A stretch of DNA of 64,000 nucleotides from Kwoniella bestiolae CBS 10118 (GCF_000512585.2 NC_089248.1:1054001-1118000); one strand, 5' to 3'; shown: positions 1 through 10,598, counted from the first letter of the stretch. Notes: generated from the letters alone by a model not told the origin. Made by a program: numbers and translations.

Positions 1-45
1 ACCCCTACAGTTGTATGGGTGTGGCGATAGATCATTTATTCTGTC
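1..45 (-). repeat. Partial LTR, truncated by window edge
   Basis: Read on the minus strand, the sequence ending at 45 begins TGACAGAATAAATGATCTAT. This matches the starts of the LTRs at 3268 (TGACGGAATAAGTGATCTAT) and 3485 (TGACAAGATAAATGATCTAT). It is therefore the 5' end of an inverted LTR of the same family, and the rest lies left of the window. The 28 bp that follow (46-73) have no recognisable content. Confidence 0.6.
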
Positions 46-73
46 AAAATCAATGTTGAGTAATATGATTGCA

Positions 74-217
74 TGTTAAGTAAAAGAGTAGAAGAGAGAA
101 GAGATAAAAACGAAATTCAGCTAGTATAACTGTATCTACAGGGTTGCCATGAACTGGGTATCATAAATAGGGATTAACCGGCTTAATTAACCGGTAAATA
201 GAGCACTCATTCCAACA
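74..217 (-). repeat. Solo-LTR-like repeat, copy 1
   Basis: This roughly 145 bp block recurs at 1619-1770 with clear similarity along its length, including a shared interior segment ending in AACCGGTAAATAGAGCACT. On the minus strand it starts TGTTGGAATGAGTGCTCTAT and ends ACTTAACA, with the TG...CA termini of an LTR. Its start resembles the LTR at 3268. It abuts the integrase reading frame that resumes at 216, so it interrupts an older copia copy. I see no 5-bp target-site duplication. Both copies are preceded by TGCA, so the left boundary may lie 4 bp further out. Confidence 0.65.
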
Positions 218-1613
218 ATCAAAAGGTTTTATCCATACAATAGTCCCACCTGGTTCACATGCTCAAAATGGAGTTGAAAGAGTACATTTAACCATTATGA
301 ATGGTGTCAGAACTCTCCTGTGTCAAACTGGTCTTCCTCCATCATTCTGGGCAGAAGCAGCACATTACATTGTGTGTTCAAGAAACTGCTCACCATCTGG
401 TCCAAACAAGGAGATCCCGTTTGAGCTGTGGTTTGGCAAGAAGCTCAAGTTTGACAGGTTAAGAAGTTTTGGTGAAAAGATCTTATTCCATGACCACACC
501 AACACAGACAAGCTTAAACCACGATATAAAGAAGGCCAATTCATGGGGTACAATGATACAAACAGCACCTCAAGTTATCGGATATTTGACACTCAAGATA
601 GGAAAATCATAATCTCAAGAGATACTGTCTTGTCAAAAAATGAACTCAAAGATGTCAAATTGGAGAATAACCCACCGGAATTGGAGGATGTACCTATCAC
701 AGATGATACTAGGAATGACAAATTCACCATCATACCTGCTGAAATCAAGAATGAACGCCTTCAAATTGATCAAATTGGTCAAAATCTTAAAAATGTCCAA
801 ACTGGTCAAATTGGTCAAATTGGTCCAAACGGTCAAAATGGTGCTCAAAGACTGTCAAGCTCCGGTCAAAACCTACAACCAGTGTCCAGTGAGGCATCAA
901 GCAGCTCCAATGATGATACCAGCAACTCAAACCATGAGTCTAGCGCATCAAACAACGATAATCATGACAATTTTGACAATTTTGACACATTTGACACATC
1001 AAATGGAGATAACAATAATTTTGACAAAGTGTCAAATTCTGGAGTTGACACCAATTCTGAAAGTTCTGAAGATCCAATGGCAATTACGGATGACCCTGGT
1101 ACCTGGGGTGCAGGTAACATTGCCCTAGCCAATGCTGCCTTGTCAACAGACACTCCTCAAACCTTCAAACAAGAGGTTAACTCAGGCGAGGGGGAGCATT
1201 GGAAATCTGCAATGAAGGATGAACTTAGCAAGATGGAGAAATACAAGGTGTGGAGAGTTGTCAAACGATTACCCAACATTCGCACACTCAAAGCTAAATG
1301 GGTATACACCAGGAAGATAGATGGTGAAACCGGTCAACCATCTAAATACAAAGCTAGATGGGTTGCCAAAGGTTTTGCTCAACTTGCAGGAATTGACTTC
1401 AATGAGCTTCATGCTGCTGTTGCTCATAAAGACTCACATAGAGTGTTTTTGGCACTGGTCAATTACTTCAACCTAGAATGTGATCAAGTTGACATCATTG
1501 CTGCTTTCCTCAAAGGTATCTTGGAGGAAACAATCTATCTGGAACCTCCTGAAGGTAGCGACACCCCAGCAGACTGTTGTCTCCTTCTTCTCAAATCACT
1601 CTATGGACTCTAA
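218..1613 (+). mobile_element. Ty1/copia pol fragment A (integrase C-terminal half to start of RT)
   Basis: The plus-strand translation shows the end of a copia integrase core: PPGSHAQNGVERVH near 268-290, then WAEAAHYIVCSRN. A low-complexity linker rich in Gln, Asn, Ser and Asp follows at about 770-1080. The start of the copia reverse transcriptase comes next: KAKWVYTRKIDGETG, KARWVAKGFAQ, HRVFLALVNYFNLECDQVDI. The frame is open to LLLLKSLYGL, where a stop falls just before the second LTR-like repeat. The gag, protease and N-terminal integrase are missing, and the rest of RT and RNase H are lost. The element is dead. This fragment and fragment B overlap over the same RT segment, so they come from two different copies. 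Confidence 0.9.
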
Positions 1614-1618
1614 ATGCA

Positions 1619-1770
1619 TGTTAAGTAAAAGAGTGAAAAAGAGAAGAAATAAGGAGATAGAAGCGAAAGTTAATTAACTAATAGTGTATCTACAAGGTGC
1701 CTTTAACTGGGTATCATAAATAAGGGATAACCGGCTAAGTTAACCGGTAAATAGAGCACTTATTCCGACA
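1619..1770 (-). repeat. Solo-LTR-like repeat, copy 2
   Basis: This is the second copy of the block at 74-217. On the minus strand it begins TGTCGGAATAAGTGCTCTAT, closer to the canonical LTR start at 3268 than copy 1. Its other end has the same ACTTAACA followed by TGCA. It separates pol fragment A, which stops inside RT, from fragment B, which restarts upstream in RT. That is the expected outcome if two disrupted copia copies recombined through the LTR. Confidence 0.65.
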
Positions 1771-3251
1771 TGATGAGCTGTCAAAGATGGAAAAGTATTG
1801 AGTTTGGAAGGTTGTACCAAGGGAACAAGCCAAAGGTAGAACTCTGAAAGCACGATGGGTCTACACCAGGAAGGTATATGGTGAAACTGGTAAACCAGCC
1901 GCTTATAAAGCTAGATGGGTGGCTAAGGGATACTCTCAAGTTGCTGGAATAGATTACAATGAGGTCTTTGCTGCAGTCGCTCATAAGGATTCACATCGAG
2001 TGTTCCTTGCCTTGGTCAATTAATTCAACCTCAACTGTATACAAACAGACATCATCGCTGCTTTCTTGAAAGGTGGACTGGAGGAAGAGATTTATCTGGA
2101 ACCACCTGAAGGAAGTGGTATTCCTGCAAACATGGTACTCCTCCTGCAAAAGTCATTATATGGCCTAAAACAATCACCTCAATGCTTCAACATAGAATTT
2201 GACAAGTAGTTAAGGGAACAAGGATTGATCCCAACCAGGGCAGATCCCTGTCTATATGTTAGAGGACGTGAGGGGGAACTGCTCATGTTGAGTGTTCATG
2301 TGGATGATACTCTTACTGCAGGTAACTTAACTCCAGCTCTCAACAAGTTTAGGAAGGATCTTCACAACAAGTTTGAATGTGACAACTCTGGCAATGCTGT
2401 CTACTTCCTTGGCTTTAACATTCATCGGAATAGAGAACAGCGCAAGCTCTATATCTCTCAAGAACACTATCTGGAAGCCTTACTGGATTGCTTTGACATG
2501 TCCAACTGCAACCCTAGTTGATCACCCCTGCCAACCGGATTCAAAGCGATACCTGCAACTGATCAAGAACATGAGCAAGCACGTCATCTACCATATGTTC
2601 AGGTAGTTGGTTCCTTCCTCTATACCTCCACCATTAGTCGACCTGATCTGGCACATGCTGCTGTCATGGTATCTCAGCAAACGGAACTCGGACCACTGGA
2701 AAGCTGCCAAACACTGCCTTAGGTATATCAGAGGTACCACCAACCTACATTTAACCTTTGATGCTGAATCAAGCAAACAAGTTGCTCTTGGATATGTGGA
2801 TGCGGACTGGGGTGGACATCTGGATACTAGACGATCTACCACTGGCTACATATTCAAGGTGTATGGTGGGATAGTAGCTTGGAAGAGTTGAAGGCAACCA
2901 ACTGTTGCTTTGTCTACAACTGAGGCAGAGTACATGGCTTCAGCAGGTGCCACTTGTCAAGCTGTATGGTTAAGGTTACTCTTGGAAGATCTCCAATTTG
3001 GTTTAGGCAATGATCCCTTCCCACTCTACAATGACAACATGGGCGCCATCTCCCTTGCGAAGAACCCGATCAACCATGAAAAGTCAAAACACATTGCTAT
3101 GCAACACCACTTTGTCAGAGAAAAGGTAAATGACAACACTGTCTCCCTATCTCATGTGTCCTCTGCAGACAACCTGGCAGACTTGCTCACCAAGTCACTA
3201 CCACCAGATACTTTGGAAAGGCTACGATCTCTATTGAGTGTTCAAGGGTGA
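1771..3251 (+). mobile_element. Ty1/copia pol fragment B (RT and RNase H), degenerate
   Basis: Reading begins inside RT (DELSKMEKY) and continues through KARWVAKGYSQVAGIDYNEV and LLLQKSLYGLKQSPQCF. The RT active site (LSVHVDDTL) is near 2295-2320. The copia RNase H follows: RYIRGTTNLHLTFDA, YVDADWGGH, STTEAEYMAS, ending LLSVQG at 3251. The frame is broken repeatedly. There are stop codons near 1799 (TGA), 2020 (TAA), 2208 (TAG) and 2889 (TGA), and a frame change around 2520-2610. It is a pseudogenised pol that keeps its 3' end and adjoining LTR. Confidence 0.92.
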
Positions 3252-3257
3252 TTAGAT

Positions 3258-3267
3258 CAAGGGGGAG
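3258..3267 (+). other. Polypurine tract
   Basis: A purine run (AAGGGGGAG) sits immediately before the LTR start at 3268 and 7 bp after the pol stop. This is the position and composition expected of the plus-strand primer site of a copia element. It fixes the orientation of fragment B and the LTR boundary. Confidence 0.7.
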
Positions 3268-3450
3268 TGACGGAATAAGTGATCTATTGCCACATTCATA
3301 TTGTATATTCCCGCTTATATCTTTGGTATTTGAGGCGTCAGACTTTTACTCTTGTATTTATCTTATAGTTAACCAGTGTCTTTATCTCTTTCTCTTTTCT
3401 TCTTCTTCATAGCGCTATACATATATAGATGCATCTCATATACTCCGTCA
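3268..3450 (+). repeat. 3' LTR of copia fragment B
   Basis: The 183 bp LTR is bounded by inverted termini TGACGGA...TCCGTCA. It lies directly after the polypurine tract and carries the T/C-rich interior seen in the other LTRs here. A second related LTR starts only 34 bp downstream. Confidence 0.8.
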
Positions 3451-3484
3451 TGGTGTCCAAAGGCAAAGTTCCAGGAAGAGGGAG

Positions 3485-3687
3485 TGACAAGATAAATGAT
3501 CTATCACCATACTTTGACTATATCTCACCAAATCTATCTTAAGGATTAATGTACAGGTCAGTATAGGGGTCAGTGCATTGCTACATTTCTGTATATATCA
3601 TGTAGCAGATTCTTTCGTATTCCTTCCCTTTCTTCTCCTTTTCGGGAAGTCATTCATAATATGGATGTATCTCCCATCATTCTGTCA
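3485..3687 (+). repeat. Second LTR, directly downstream
   Basis: This LTR of about 203 bp has near-inverted ends TGACAAGA...TTCTGTCA and a start clearly related to the LTR at 3268. It is preceded by its own polypurine-like tract (GGAAGAGGGAG). The 34 bp between the two LTRs (3451-3484) therefore look like a primer-binding-site edge joined to a polypurine tract, with the whole internal region missing. Confidence 0.65.
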
Positions 3688-4215
3688 TGTCAGGTGTCAG
3701 AGAGCAGTCACATCAAGTGAGTGGAGTAGGGACCAAATGATCTGCCATCAGGGAACGGTTCATCGTTTGTATTCCTCCGCAACTTGGCTCGATGTTTCGC
3801 AACCCCAAGGGATTCATTGCTTGCGTTTCTTATTCTTGGTGACCTCGAAGTAGACGTCCATGAAGTACGAAAATTAATGACCGTCAGCAATACCTGCCAA
3901 TAGTTATCGAAGACAAAGACCTGATTCAGTCACTAAGCCAGGCGTGCTTGCCGAAAACATGTGGGTGCAAATACATTACGCTCATCTTAGGTGTGGTCAG
4001 CAGTGGTGGATAGCCCTTGGAGCGACAGACCGCAACCTGAACAAGGACAGAACAATGCACAGACGGAGTAATGCACATTCGACATCTACCATAATATGGA
4101 CATATATTCATGAATAACAGCGCCTCTACAGTGTCTTAACCTCCCAATTCATTCACCAATCTTCACATTCCCAATCCATCTACTACCATGGTAGGTTTTT
4201 ATTCCACAGAAGCTC
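3688..4215. other. Gene-free stretch between retroelement remnants and Ran
   Basis: I see no coding sequence here. It would include the 3' UTR of the minus-strand Ran gene. The open frames on both strands are short and resemble no known family. Confidence 0.5.
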
Positions 4216-5843
4216 TTAGAGGTCGGCATCGTCCTGATAAAGCAAATCGACATGTCAGCAAAGATGTAGCGTTGCAAAGAATCGATGAGATACAGCGAGA
4301 AGGTGCGTCAAGGTTGTGCAAGGGGAGGCGAGATACTGGATGGGAAAAGTGTGTGTGGGCGTGTGGTGGGGGGATATTTGGTGGAAAGAATTTGCCCCTT
4401 GTCTCGCAGAGGGAGCAAGCGCTCTGGCAGAATGAGATGACAAAAGATGAACGTACTTCATCGGGCAGAGGAGCGTTGGCAGCTTGTTTGAGTTCTTCCT
4501 CGTATTTGGCGATGAGGGCTTGGTCGACTTGGACTTCAGGAGGAGCAAGGGCGGGAGCAGCAACGAATTCAAGCGATTGGTTACTGCGAAAGGTTCATCA
4601 GCCATCAGTTTGATTGTATGGGTGAAAACGGATGATTGCTCTTACCCGACTAATTTTCTAGCGAGCCAGAGGAAAGGCTTCTCGAAGTTGTACTGGTGAA
4701 TTCAATAGTTGTTAATGCCTGCTGCCCCGAACCGGCAAGTCACCCCGACTCACGTTGGATTTCGCAGAAATCTCGAAGTATTGGAGGTTCTCTGTTTGAT
4801 TTGGTATGATTTATCAGCATAGGACAAAGTTAAATCAATATCGCAAGCACGCTGGAAGGGAGTCAAAGAATGCGTGGCGATTGTGACGGAGTATCAAGTG
4901 AAAGGCGGCAGTAAAGTACGAATCTGAGCGCCAGGATGCGACACGTACTCTTTCGGTGGAAAGTGACATTTCCAGTCTTGACTTTCCTTTCCTGCGCATA
5001 CATATGAGCATCAGTATGGGGTGCTGTCCCACAAGGGGCCAAAGATTACTTGCCTTGACATCGACCTTGTTACCACAGAGGACGATGGGGATGTTTTCAC
5101 AAACTCGCTCGAGATCTCGGTGCCAGTTAGGGACGTTCTTATAAGTGATACGAGAAGTGACATCGAACATGATGATACCACATTGACCTTGGATGTAGTA
5201 TCCGTCACGAAGACCTCCGAACTTCTCTTGACCGGCGGTATCCCATACGTTGAAGCAGATGGTACCGAAGTTGGTGTGGAAAGTGAGAGGGTGTACCTCG
5301 ACACCGAGAGTGGCTGAGAGCGACATCAGCATGTTTAGAAAGTCCATAGACTGTTGCATATGGTCGGGAACTCGAGACTCACCAATGTATTTTTTCTCGA
5401 ATTCACCTGCAGGTTTGTCAGCGAACGGGCATTATACAAGCCAGTACTCAAGCCACTGGTACGAGCATATGTCACTAACCAGTCAAATGTCTCTTGACGA
5501 AAGTGGTCTACAGGTCGCCAACAAGGTAGCTGTTAGCTGGGAGCATCAAGTGGCAAACTAAAACACTGAAAGCAAACATACCTTTCCTGATCATGAGTAA
5601 ACAATAAGGTGGAAATCGCGTCAGTTAAGAGAGCTCAAACATTATACTAACAATCGTTCACGTACCCTGAAGCCGAGTAACCAGTCAGCTCAACGTACAA
5701 CGTTAAAATGATGGTTCACATGCGTAGGACAAGATGAAAGAGAGAGATGGCAAATGCATGACAGTGGATGATTAAAGGATGACACGACTCACGGTACCAC
5801 CGTCACCACACAAGACCAATTTGAAAGTAGCTTGGTTCTCCAT
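4216..5843 (-). CDS. GSP1: Ran GTPase (GSP1 homologue)
   Basis: Small Ras-like GTPase that powers nucleocytoplasmic transport and spindle assembly. The spliced reading gives about 214 aa, the family's normal size. It starts MENQATFKLVLCGDGGTGKT (P-loop). Then come the switch I region (KKYIATLGVEV), the DxxG motif with switch II (WDTAGQEKFGGLRDGYYI), the guanine-specificity motif NKVD, ISAKSNYNFEKPF, and the acidic C-terminus PDEDDADL. I count 11 exons. After exon 1 (5793-5843) the P-loop stays in frame only if a 1-nt exon at 5666 and a 5-nt exon at 5582-5586 are used. The intron starting at 5053 has a GC donor (AAG|GCAAGT). The last exon is only 18 nt (4216-4233). It is divergent from NAA35. 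Identity is very secure; the microexons are inferred. Confidence 0.95.
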
Positions 5844-6301
5844 TTTGATTTTCTAGTCTGATATCTGTTTTAGATAATGGTTGGTTTATAGGCTGAGAGA
5901 GTGCCAATGATGATATGATATAGTCTTATCAAATAGAGCGAGAAGGAAGAGAGAGGATGTTTGAGTGAAAGTTAGTTGTCAGTGGTGTGTGCAGTGTATG
6001 GTGGTATGGTGGTGCATTTATTGTACGAGTAGCTGTAACACTGAGCGTGTTTAAATTATTTGCGGGGGTCACTCATTATTCTATACTCGAATTTATTAAC
6101 CATTAATCCCATCTCTGCCACGTGTTGGTGCTATTCGTCTCAACAGTACTAGACCTGGTGTGAGTGTGGAGTCTCCAGATGTGATGTCTCTCTCCAATCT
6201 TTAGCTTGCCTTTGGAGATTACTCGATTATAATGAATATAAAACATATTCAGATACATAATCTGACTTCACACTCATCCGAGTATCATCTCATCATCTAT
6301 A
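5844..6301. promoter_or_regulatory. Divergent promoter, Ran / NAA35
   Basis: 458 bp separate the two start codons, so both promoters and 5' UTRs must lie here. I see AT-rich patches around 6220-6260 but no motif I would name with confidence. Confidence 0.5.
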
Positions 6302-8796
6302 ATGCAAGATATCGATATCACAGCCTGGTTCAAAGATGCTTGTCATGGTGAGATAGGCCAACCTCATTACAATCTAGACTCTGGGTCCTTCAGGTGGTCC
6401 ATCCACCGCTTCAACTTCTTATGCTTACCCTTCATTCGGATGTGACATATAGACCTGCCCCAGGCAGACATGGTCAAGCCGCCCGAGCTCTACATGCTTG
6501 ATGCTATGAACGCTATACAGGTAGGCGATTTCAGTCGATGGACAAAGCGGAAGATGGGGTTTGAGTGACCGTTGTGCAGATGATGGACTCGAAAATGGAC
6601 ACCGGCGCGACAGATATTGAGACACCTTGGTCAACACTCGTGTACGATCCCGGAGCTCACCTTTCTGCGCAAGATATTTGCTGGACAATGGACATGATGA
6701 TGGCCCTGGAGGTATGTTCAGACCCTTCTTCAAGTCGAGAACGGTCTCATAACAGCCGCTAGGTCGCTTGGTATCGGGGCGCAACACTTTGTCAATCAGT
6801 CTACACAGCTCTTCACTATCACAATCCTCACCATCTCGCTGGGCCATCCAATCACCCGATTGATGAACAGCATTCTTACCTCATTTACCTGGTCTTGCGA
6901 GCCTACGTTTTGCTCTATTGCAAAAGCATCGATTTAGCTTATGCCGAATTTGCCAAAGGGCATGTTAGAGATGGAGAAGACTGCTGGCTAGACCACTATG
7001 GTGTAGCTGTCCGGATGAGCGATCCTGTGGACGATGTGGTCAGTTTAGCGAATGATGCGCTGGGATGGCTTGAGAGCGAGGAATGTACACGTAAGTCGCA
7101 AGACGTGATGTGAGTGGTAATTGTCTAATGTCGTGACAGTGTCGGATCAATGGCGAGAGCAAATTACGAAGCGCATGGTCTTTCGACGTGTGAGTGTCCT
7201 TTTATAGGCACCGCTGATTAAGTTCAGAACTGGGTCCAATACCTCGCGAGCACCTCGGAATTGTCAACTTTGCGTCAACCTTTCCTTCGTATAATGAGGA
7301 TCGCATCGAGTGGTATCAGCGTTGTGACGCAGTCCTCTGATGCTGCCAAAGCAGCTTTTGACCACGCAATACCTTCATATCTCCGGCAGAACATGCCTCT
7401 CCCTGATTTCCAACAACCCAATCGAGTAGCCTCATGGAATGATTTCAAGGCTATGATCGATGATCTTATCAAAGTCGCGGAGCTCGTTGTCAGAAAGGAT
7501 TCTTGGGACTCATGGCAAGTAAGTCATCTCGCCGGTTGTTCTTGCTGACAATCAGTACGTAATGCAGGGGTTTGGATGGTCTTCGAATGCACGGCTGCCG
7601 TTCCAGCGTTCTCTGATAAAGGTGCGCTCAGCCGATGAGGATTGTGCTGACCGGCAGACGAGATTCGACTTGGCTTGTAATCAGGTAATCGATGGTCATT
7701 ACGGAAACGATGAGGCCGTTAAATCAGTTGTATATCACGAATCAGGATCTTCCAGTGCAGCGTTACAGACCTATGATGAGATCACGAGGAGTGAAGACTT
7801 GGCTGTCAAACGTCAGATGGCTGCTTGGAAGGATTTGATCTCGAGTGTAAGTCACCATGTTGTGAGAACGAGCTGAATCATGCAGTACTGGACTGCCACA
7901 GCGTCGACATATCTATCGAATCGATCCCGCCAAATGCGGTCTTTCGCACTTCTCTCGTCATCATGGCGAGAGCGAGCAGCGATGGGAGGATACCTATGCA
8001 AATATCAGGACTTGTCGCAGATTGCACGAGTCATAGACGCCATTCAACTTGATTGCCTCATCGAATCCAATCTAGCTGCGCTGGACCTTGACCTCGTAAC
8101 CCCTCTGGACGAGCGTGAGATATGGTGGTGGATGCAGCACATCACTTCAAAGAGAGTGACCTATTGTCAAGCGTCACAGACTTGGCCAGCTATGTGGGCG
8201 AAGGTCTGGAATGCTGTATCGTCCGCTATGAGTATGGTAAGTAGAGGGAGTGCGACCGAAGCTGATCGCGAAGCTTCTGGCCCTACATCCCATACATGCA
8301 GGCGGGGGCGTACCCTATTCTGAGGCGAGGTTCAAGCTGCGGCATAAACATGCACTCAAATCCATATATCTTCCAGATGGCAAAAAATCAATGAGTGCCA
8401 TCACGCCAAGATATCGGGATTACCAAACATATCAAGCAACATTGGCCGAGATTGAGGTGAGCCTTCAAGACTGCCCGTCCATCGTTTCAACTAATGAACA
8501 ATCAGCCAACACGACTGCGAGAGAAGGCAATCTCGAAACTTGGCGAAGCGGCCAAGTGGCTCGAGCAGATTATCGAGAGAAAAGGGAAAGATCCTCTGGA
8601 TTTGACGGATTTTTATGTGAGTTTGGGATGGAATGATTCAAAGCTTACGACATCCACTGAGCAGTCACCAATCGAAACTCTGAGCCAAACAATCGAACAC
8701 AACAAGGAAGTACTGCTCAGCAATGGTACCAAATTCTCATGGGACATGAATGCAAGAAGTAAAGGTAGAAGTCGATGGGTACCAATGATACAGTAA
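6302..8796 (+). CDS. NAA35: NatC N-terminal acetyltransferase auxiliary subunit (NAA35/MAK10)
   Basis: Non-catalytic anchor subunit of the NatC complex, which acetylates N-termini of the Met-Leu/Ile/Phe type on ribosomes. The protein begins MQDIDITAWFKDAC. A long first intron (about 105 nt, ending near 6447) leads into PPELYMLDAMNAIQ and the family hallmark MMDSKMDTG (about 6581-6606). Conserved helical sequence follows: AQDICWTMDMMMALEVAWYRG, then LRAYVLLYCKSIDLAY. About ten short introns follow to the C-terminus SRWVPMIQ and a TAA at 8794-8796. The start is the first ATG after the promoter and gives a continuous N-terminus. The gene is convergent with DUS2, and the stop codons are only 16 bp apart. 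Confidence 0.88.
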
Positions 8797-8812
8797 CGAT
8801 GCATGTCAACAT

Positions 8813-10598
8813 CTAATCCTTCGATGACTGCGCCTGTCCAACGCCGACCTCGAAGCCGTCCACTTCGCCCGTGCCATCCACGTTCACTGGTTCATCTACG
8901 ACTAGACCCTTTGCGTCCGCTTCGTGTCGTTCTTCCCATATATTTGTATCTTTCTCGCTCCGCTCGGCGATCTTCCTCACCACATCGTCGAAAACCTGTT
9001 GGGCGTTGTCGAGGGGTATTTCCAGCCCTTCAGCGACCTGTTCGATGGTCTTACTCTTGCTAATAATTTCCGCTGCCTGTTTTCGCTCCTGCTTTGACAT
9101 CTGTGAGATCGGTGGGGGCGAAGCTTTGAACTGAGTCAAAAGGAACTTTGTGTTGCCCCATGGATTGTTGGTATGTTTGGCGATAGCAAGTAATTTCGGA
9201 ACGACCTCGGTCATATTGCACACAGGTCCAGTAGGCAGAAACACGGATGGATTACGCTCCGCGGCACGAGCGAGCATGACGGAGTCGGCGTCTGAAAAGG
9301 ATCAGCTGAAAGTTCATACGTGATCTGACTCACTCGTTTCGGTCCGAATCTTCTCCCAGTTAGCCCATCCATCGCCATCGCCATTGCATATAACGGGTAT
9401 GCCTCGCCTCTTCCCCAATGCAACGATATCTGCCAATCGCTCCCACAAAGCTCTTTCTGCCGGTCGCATGTCCCGAGTCCTGCAGTGCACAGTCAAGTTG
9501 CGGACACCCGTCCGTATGACTCGAGAAACGAGGAACAATGTTGACGGTTGAGTGGGGAGCAGACGGATCTTGCACGAGATAGGTAAAGGAATGGAATCAA
9601 GCAAGGCTCGAAGGATGTTGAGAAGGATGTCTGGGGTCGACAAAAGTGCAGCTCCCATACCAGAATGCGTTCTTCCCGTAAGCAGCTGTTCGAGTCATTA
9701 ATGACTCACGAAAAAGGTTTGGGACATCCACAATTGAGATCACTGTTGAGTACATTAGCCATTATCTGCATTTTGAGAGGGGACTTCACTCACATTCCTG
9801 AAACATCTTGTTGCACTATCTGCGCAGCCTTCACGGCGAGCTCTGGGTCGGATGAACCTATCTGGAAGATGACTGCAGGTGAGCTCAGTCTCGGCAGCTA
9901 GAAACTCACGATAAGGCTTCTCTATCGGATGAGTACTGAAAATGGGGCCCTGTCCTTTGTGATATGTGATCACCCCAGTCACGGCTGCTTGTCAGCTGCT
10001 GTCACAACCATGATGAACTCACGATCGACTGTTCTCTCAGAACCTATGATAGCTTTATCTACTACCTCGGGTGACCATACTAAACCGGCCCCGTAGTAAA
10101 GGGATAACAATCGCTAAAGTAAAGTCAGAGAACCGCATCTCTCGTCTTCATTGGTAGGACCTACGGTCGGTACTGATGAATAATATCAGTCCTGTCCCTT
10201 GATCGATATGTACCAGATAGTCACTCACAAGTTCCCGTTCTGACCATCGGTGCCAACACCAATTTCTCCCGATAGTTCAGCTCTTGCTCGTATGTCTTGG
10301 GGAATTCGACGGGTAAAGCCATTTGCTCTTCAACTAGCTCAGCTTCAGTCCGCCGATCAGCTGACGGACCTGCTTCGACATCGTTCGAATTGATCATTTG
10401 CGTCTCTGTTGGAAGTTTCTCAGGAAGCATTGCAGTAGAATCCGTCTTGAGGCGTTTAAAGTCACGCTCTTCCTCAATTGGCGAAGGACTGCGAGCAGTG
10501 GCCGTGACAAGCATAGCGAGTATACAGAGGGGGCGGAGGTGAACGAATGACCTTGATATGCTGAAAGTACGGAATGGTAATCTGATCATAGGCGACAC
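8813..10598 (-). CDS. DUS2: tRNA-dihydrouridine(20) synthase (DUS2/SMM1)
   Basis: FMN enzyme that reduces uridine-20 in the D-loop of cytoplasmic tRNAs. Visible motifs are YREKLVLAPMVRTG, followed by MRLLSLYYGAGLVWSPE. The catalytic-cysteine segment DLNCGCPKPFS lies on a short exon near 9712-9745. FMN and phosphate binding segments follow: NLTVHCRTRDMRP, PVICNGDGDGW and SVMLARAAERNPSVF. The C-terminal helical extension is typical of Dus2. The N-terminus is uncertain: an upstream hydrophobic segment of about 35 residues could be coding, or could partly be an intron ending near 10496. Either ATG 10598 or an internal ATG could be used. Several short introns interrupt the gene. It is convergent with NAA35 and divergent from XAP5. 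Confidence 0.9.

Noticed and set aside
640..1128. 162-codon plus-strand frame overlapping copia fragment A
   Set aside because: It is an out-of-frame shadow of the Gln/Asn-rich pol linker. The true frame continues with integrase and RT motifs on both sides.
1771..3251. RIP-type (C-to-T) mutation of the copia copy
   Set aside because: The stop codons differ from the expected codons by changes such as AAG to TGA, which are not C-to-T transitions. Ordinary decay explains them.
4188..4613. 141-codon plus-strand frame
   Set aside because: It lies antisense to the last exons of Ran, whose C-terminal sequence and splice sites are unambiguous.
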